Below, one piece after another: positions 62,610-64,000 of a DNA stretch of 64,000 bases. The notes beneath the pieces are model-generated. The model saw only the letters and a program-made list of their open reading frames with translations. It had not been told where the DNA came from and ran no database searches. The translations under genes and the position numbers were made by a program. Source of the DNA: Flavobacterium chungbukense (GTDB lineage: Bacteria; Bacteroidota; Bacteroidia; Flavobacteriales; Flavobacteriaceae); assembly GCF_020805785.1 (NCBI RefSeq), contig NZ_JAJGZV010000001.1, positions 806,001-870,000 on the forward strand, read 5' to 3'. Each line of letters begins with the position of its first letter. Within the stretch, counting starts at the first letter, position 1.

Positions 62610-64000
62610 ATGAAAAAAATTTATGCATTATTAATTCTTGCTTTAGGATGTATGTCGTATTCCTATTCGCAGGCATCAGTATCAGGAGCTGTGCTTTCTG
62701 ACGCAGAAAAAATACCCGTACCAGGGGTCTCTGTATATGTAAAAGGAGAACCTAAAGGAGCTGTAACTACAGATTTTGATGGGAATTTTAAAATTAAAGC
62801 ACAAATCAATCAAGGTGTTTTAGTTTTTTCTTACGTAGGATTTCAAACTAAAGAAGTTCCTTTTTCTGGAAATCAGAAATTAAACGTTTCGCTAGTTGAA
62901 GAAGTTAGTACCTTGAACGAAGTTGTAGTAGTAGGTTACGGTTCTCAAAAAAGATCAGATGTAACTGGAGCTATTTCTTCTGTGAAAAGTGAAAATTTTA
63001 ATAAAGGAGTAGTAGCCAATGCAGGACAATTGATTCAAGGGAAAGTTGCCGGAGTTAATGTCGTAGCTGCAAGTGGTGAGCCGGGTGCTAATCAAGACAT
63101 CATCATTCGTGGGGTTGGAAGTTTGCGTTCTGGAACAACACCACTTTATGTAGTAGATGGTTTTGCTTTGGATAATAGTGGTAATGGTGTTGCCTCAAAT
63201 CCTCTAAACTTTATCAATCCGCAGGATATTGAAAGTATTGATGTGCTTAAAGATGCATCTGCTTCTGCAATTTATGGTTCTAGAGCCGCAAATGGAGTAG
63301 TAGTAATTACAACTAAAAAAGGATCAAAAGGAAGAACTCAGATTAATCTTTCTATGACGACAGGTTTTTCTTCATTGGCAAATAAAGTAGATGTTTTTAG
63401 CGCAAACGAATTTAGAAAACAAGTTGCTGCTGTAAACGGAACTCTTCAAGATGGAGGTGCAAATACAGATTGGCAAGATGAATTGACTAGAACTGGGGTT
63501 TCTCAAAACGTTAATTTATCGATGAGTGGTGGAACTGAGAAATCTACTTATTCGGCTTCTGTTGGTATGGATAATCAAGAAGGTGTTTTAAGAAATAGTG
63601 ATTTAAAACGTTATTCTGGACGTGTAAATTTAAGCCAAAAAGCATTAGATGATAAGTTTAATGTTACCTTCAGTATGACGGGAACGAAACTTGAAAATTC
63701 TAGACCAGATGCTAGAAGTATTGTCGGAAATATGCTGACAATGAATCCAACTGATGCTGTTTATGTGAACGGTCAACCTAATACTAATTTAAGTAATGAT
63801 GTTTTAAATCCATTGATTAGTGAAAGAATCTATTCTGATTTTACAAACAACAATCGTATTTTGGCTAACATCGCTCCATCTTACGAATTCATTAAAGGAT
63901 TAACTTATAAATTTAATCTTGGAGTTGATTATTCTATGTCTGAGAGAGATATTCAGGTTTTGCCTTATTCGTCGGCTACTAATACAACTTTAGGTTCTTT
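62610..64000 (+). CDS. SusC/RagA-family TonB-linked outer-membrane receptor (3' end outside window)
   Basis: The open reading frame from ATG at 62610 runs to the window end (about 463 codons seen). It has signal peptide MKKIYALLILALGCMSYSYS/Q, then a carboxypeptidase-regulatory-like domain (ASVSGAVLSDAEKIPVPGVS, TTDFDGNFKIKAQ). A TonB box-like STLNEVVVVGYGSQKRSDVTG follows, then a plug domain (DIIIRGVGSLRSGTTPLYVVDG, ESIDVLKDASASAIYGSRAANG) and the start of the barrel. SusC-type receptors import glycans or other large substrates with a SusD lipoprotein, probably encoded downstream outside the window. The preceding hybrid-like regulator gene probably controls it. Confidence 0.93.
   Translation, partial: MKKIYALLILALGCMSYSYSQASVSGAVLSDAEKIPVPGVSVYVKGEPKGAVTTDFDGNFKIKAQINQGVLVFSYVGFQTKEVPFSGNQKLNVSLVEEVSTLNEVVVVGYGSQKRSDVTGAISSVKSENFNKGVVANAGQLIQGKVAGVNVVAASGEPGANQDIIIRGVGSLRSGTTPLYVVDGFALDNSGNGVASNPLNFINPQDIESIDVLKDASASAIYGSRAANGVVVITTKKGSKGRTQINLSMTTGFSSLANKVDVFSANEFRKQVAAVNGTLQDGGANTDWQDELTRTGVSQNVNLSMSGGTEKSTYSASVGMDNQEGVLRNSDLKRYSGRVNLSQKALDDKFNVTFSMTGTKLENSRPDARSIVGNMLTMNPTDAVYVNGQPNTNLSNDVLNPLISERIYSDFTNNNRILANIAPSYEFIKGLTYKFNLGVDYSMSERDIQVLPYSSATNTTLGS

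Noticed and set aside
62464..62676. 70-residue minus-strand open frame over the start of the SusC-like gene
   Set aside because: It overlaps the signal-peptide region of the SusC-like gene on the opposite strand and resembles no protein.

Overview
The window is chromosomal DNA of a Bacteroidota bacterium, almost certainly a Flavobacterium close to the F. johnsoniae group. The evidence is the AT-rich sequence, the type IX secretion (T9SS) cargo and partner proteins (SprB-like adhesin, PorP/SprF-like protein, type A and type B sorting domains), TonB/SusC-type receptors, a hybrid-two-component-like regulator, start codons without Shine-Dalgarno sequences, and many promoter -7 boxes of the form TAnnTTTG. 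I see no tRNA, rRNA operon, CRISPR array, insertion sequence or prophage. It reads as ordinary core and accessory chromosome, with several odd details.

Layout. 1-1.7 kb: end of ribonuclease Z, pdxH and a CAP-domain lipoprotein. 1.7-11.9 kb: a leftward block with a small secreted protein, a 2195-residue SprB-like adhesin with a type B sorting domain, a PorP/SprF-like protein and an OmpA/beta-propeller lipoprotein-type protein, which is the usual T9SS adhesin set. 12.4-15.9 kb: polyphosphate operon sixA-like/ppk1/ppx. 16-17.4 kb: Crp-like regulator and NAD(P)H oxidoreductase. 17.4-19.2 kb: dnaX, split across two frames at an A10 run. 19.4-24.8 kb: small envelope proteins, a BON + LysM pair, the RNase P RNA, a DctA-type symporter and an outer-membrane protein. 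24.8-29.1 kb: two-component pair divergent from an outer-membrane beta-barrel receptor. 29.2-34.2 kb: rsmD, DUF3822, a RecD-like helicase, ygiD and kdsB. 34.4-41.8 kb: fused E1 2-oxoacid dehydrogenase, an M1-peptidase-like protein fused to a beta-barrel, a LOG-family protein and a toxin-antitoxin pair. 41.8-51.6 kb: uvrA, a TPR protein, a ClC channel, ggt, an ACP phosphodiesterase-like gene and glmM. 51.8-57 kb: T9SS-exported GH128-like glucanase, LpxL-like acyltransferase, rhomboid, SIMPL protein, Crp-like regulator and RidA. 57-64 kb: orphan histidine kinase, divergent from a large hybrid-two-component-like regulator that precedes a SusC-like receptor cut by the window end.

Functional themes are cell-surface export and adhesion (T9SS), polyphosphate turnover, envelope building (KdsB, LpxL-like, GlmM, LysM/BON), nutrient uptake across the outer membrane with its own regulators, and genome maintenance (DnaX, UvrA, helicase). 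The most noteworthy signals are: (1) a dnaX gene whose tau part can only be made by a -1 shift at an in-phase A AAA AAG site; (2) a hybrid-two-component-like regulator in which the phospho-acceptor His and Asp and the receiver Lys all appear to be replaced; (3) an M1-peptidase-like protein without zinc ligands, fused to a probable outer-membrane barrel; (4) several families of intergenic inverted repeats.
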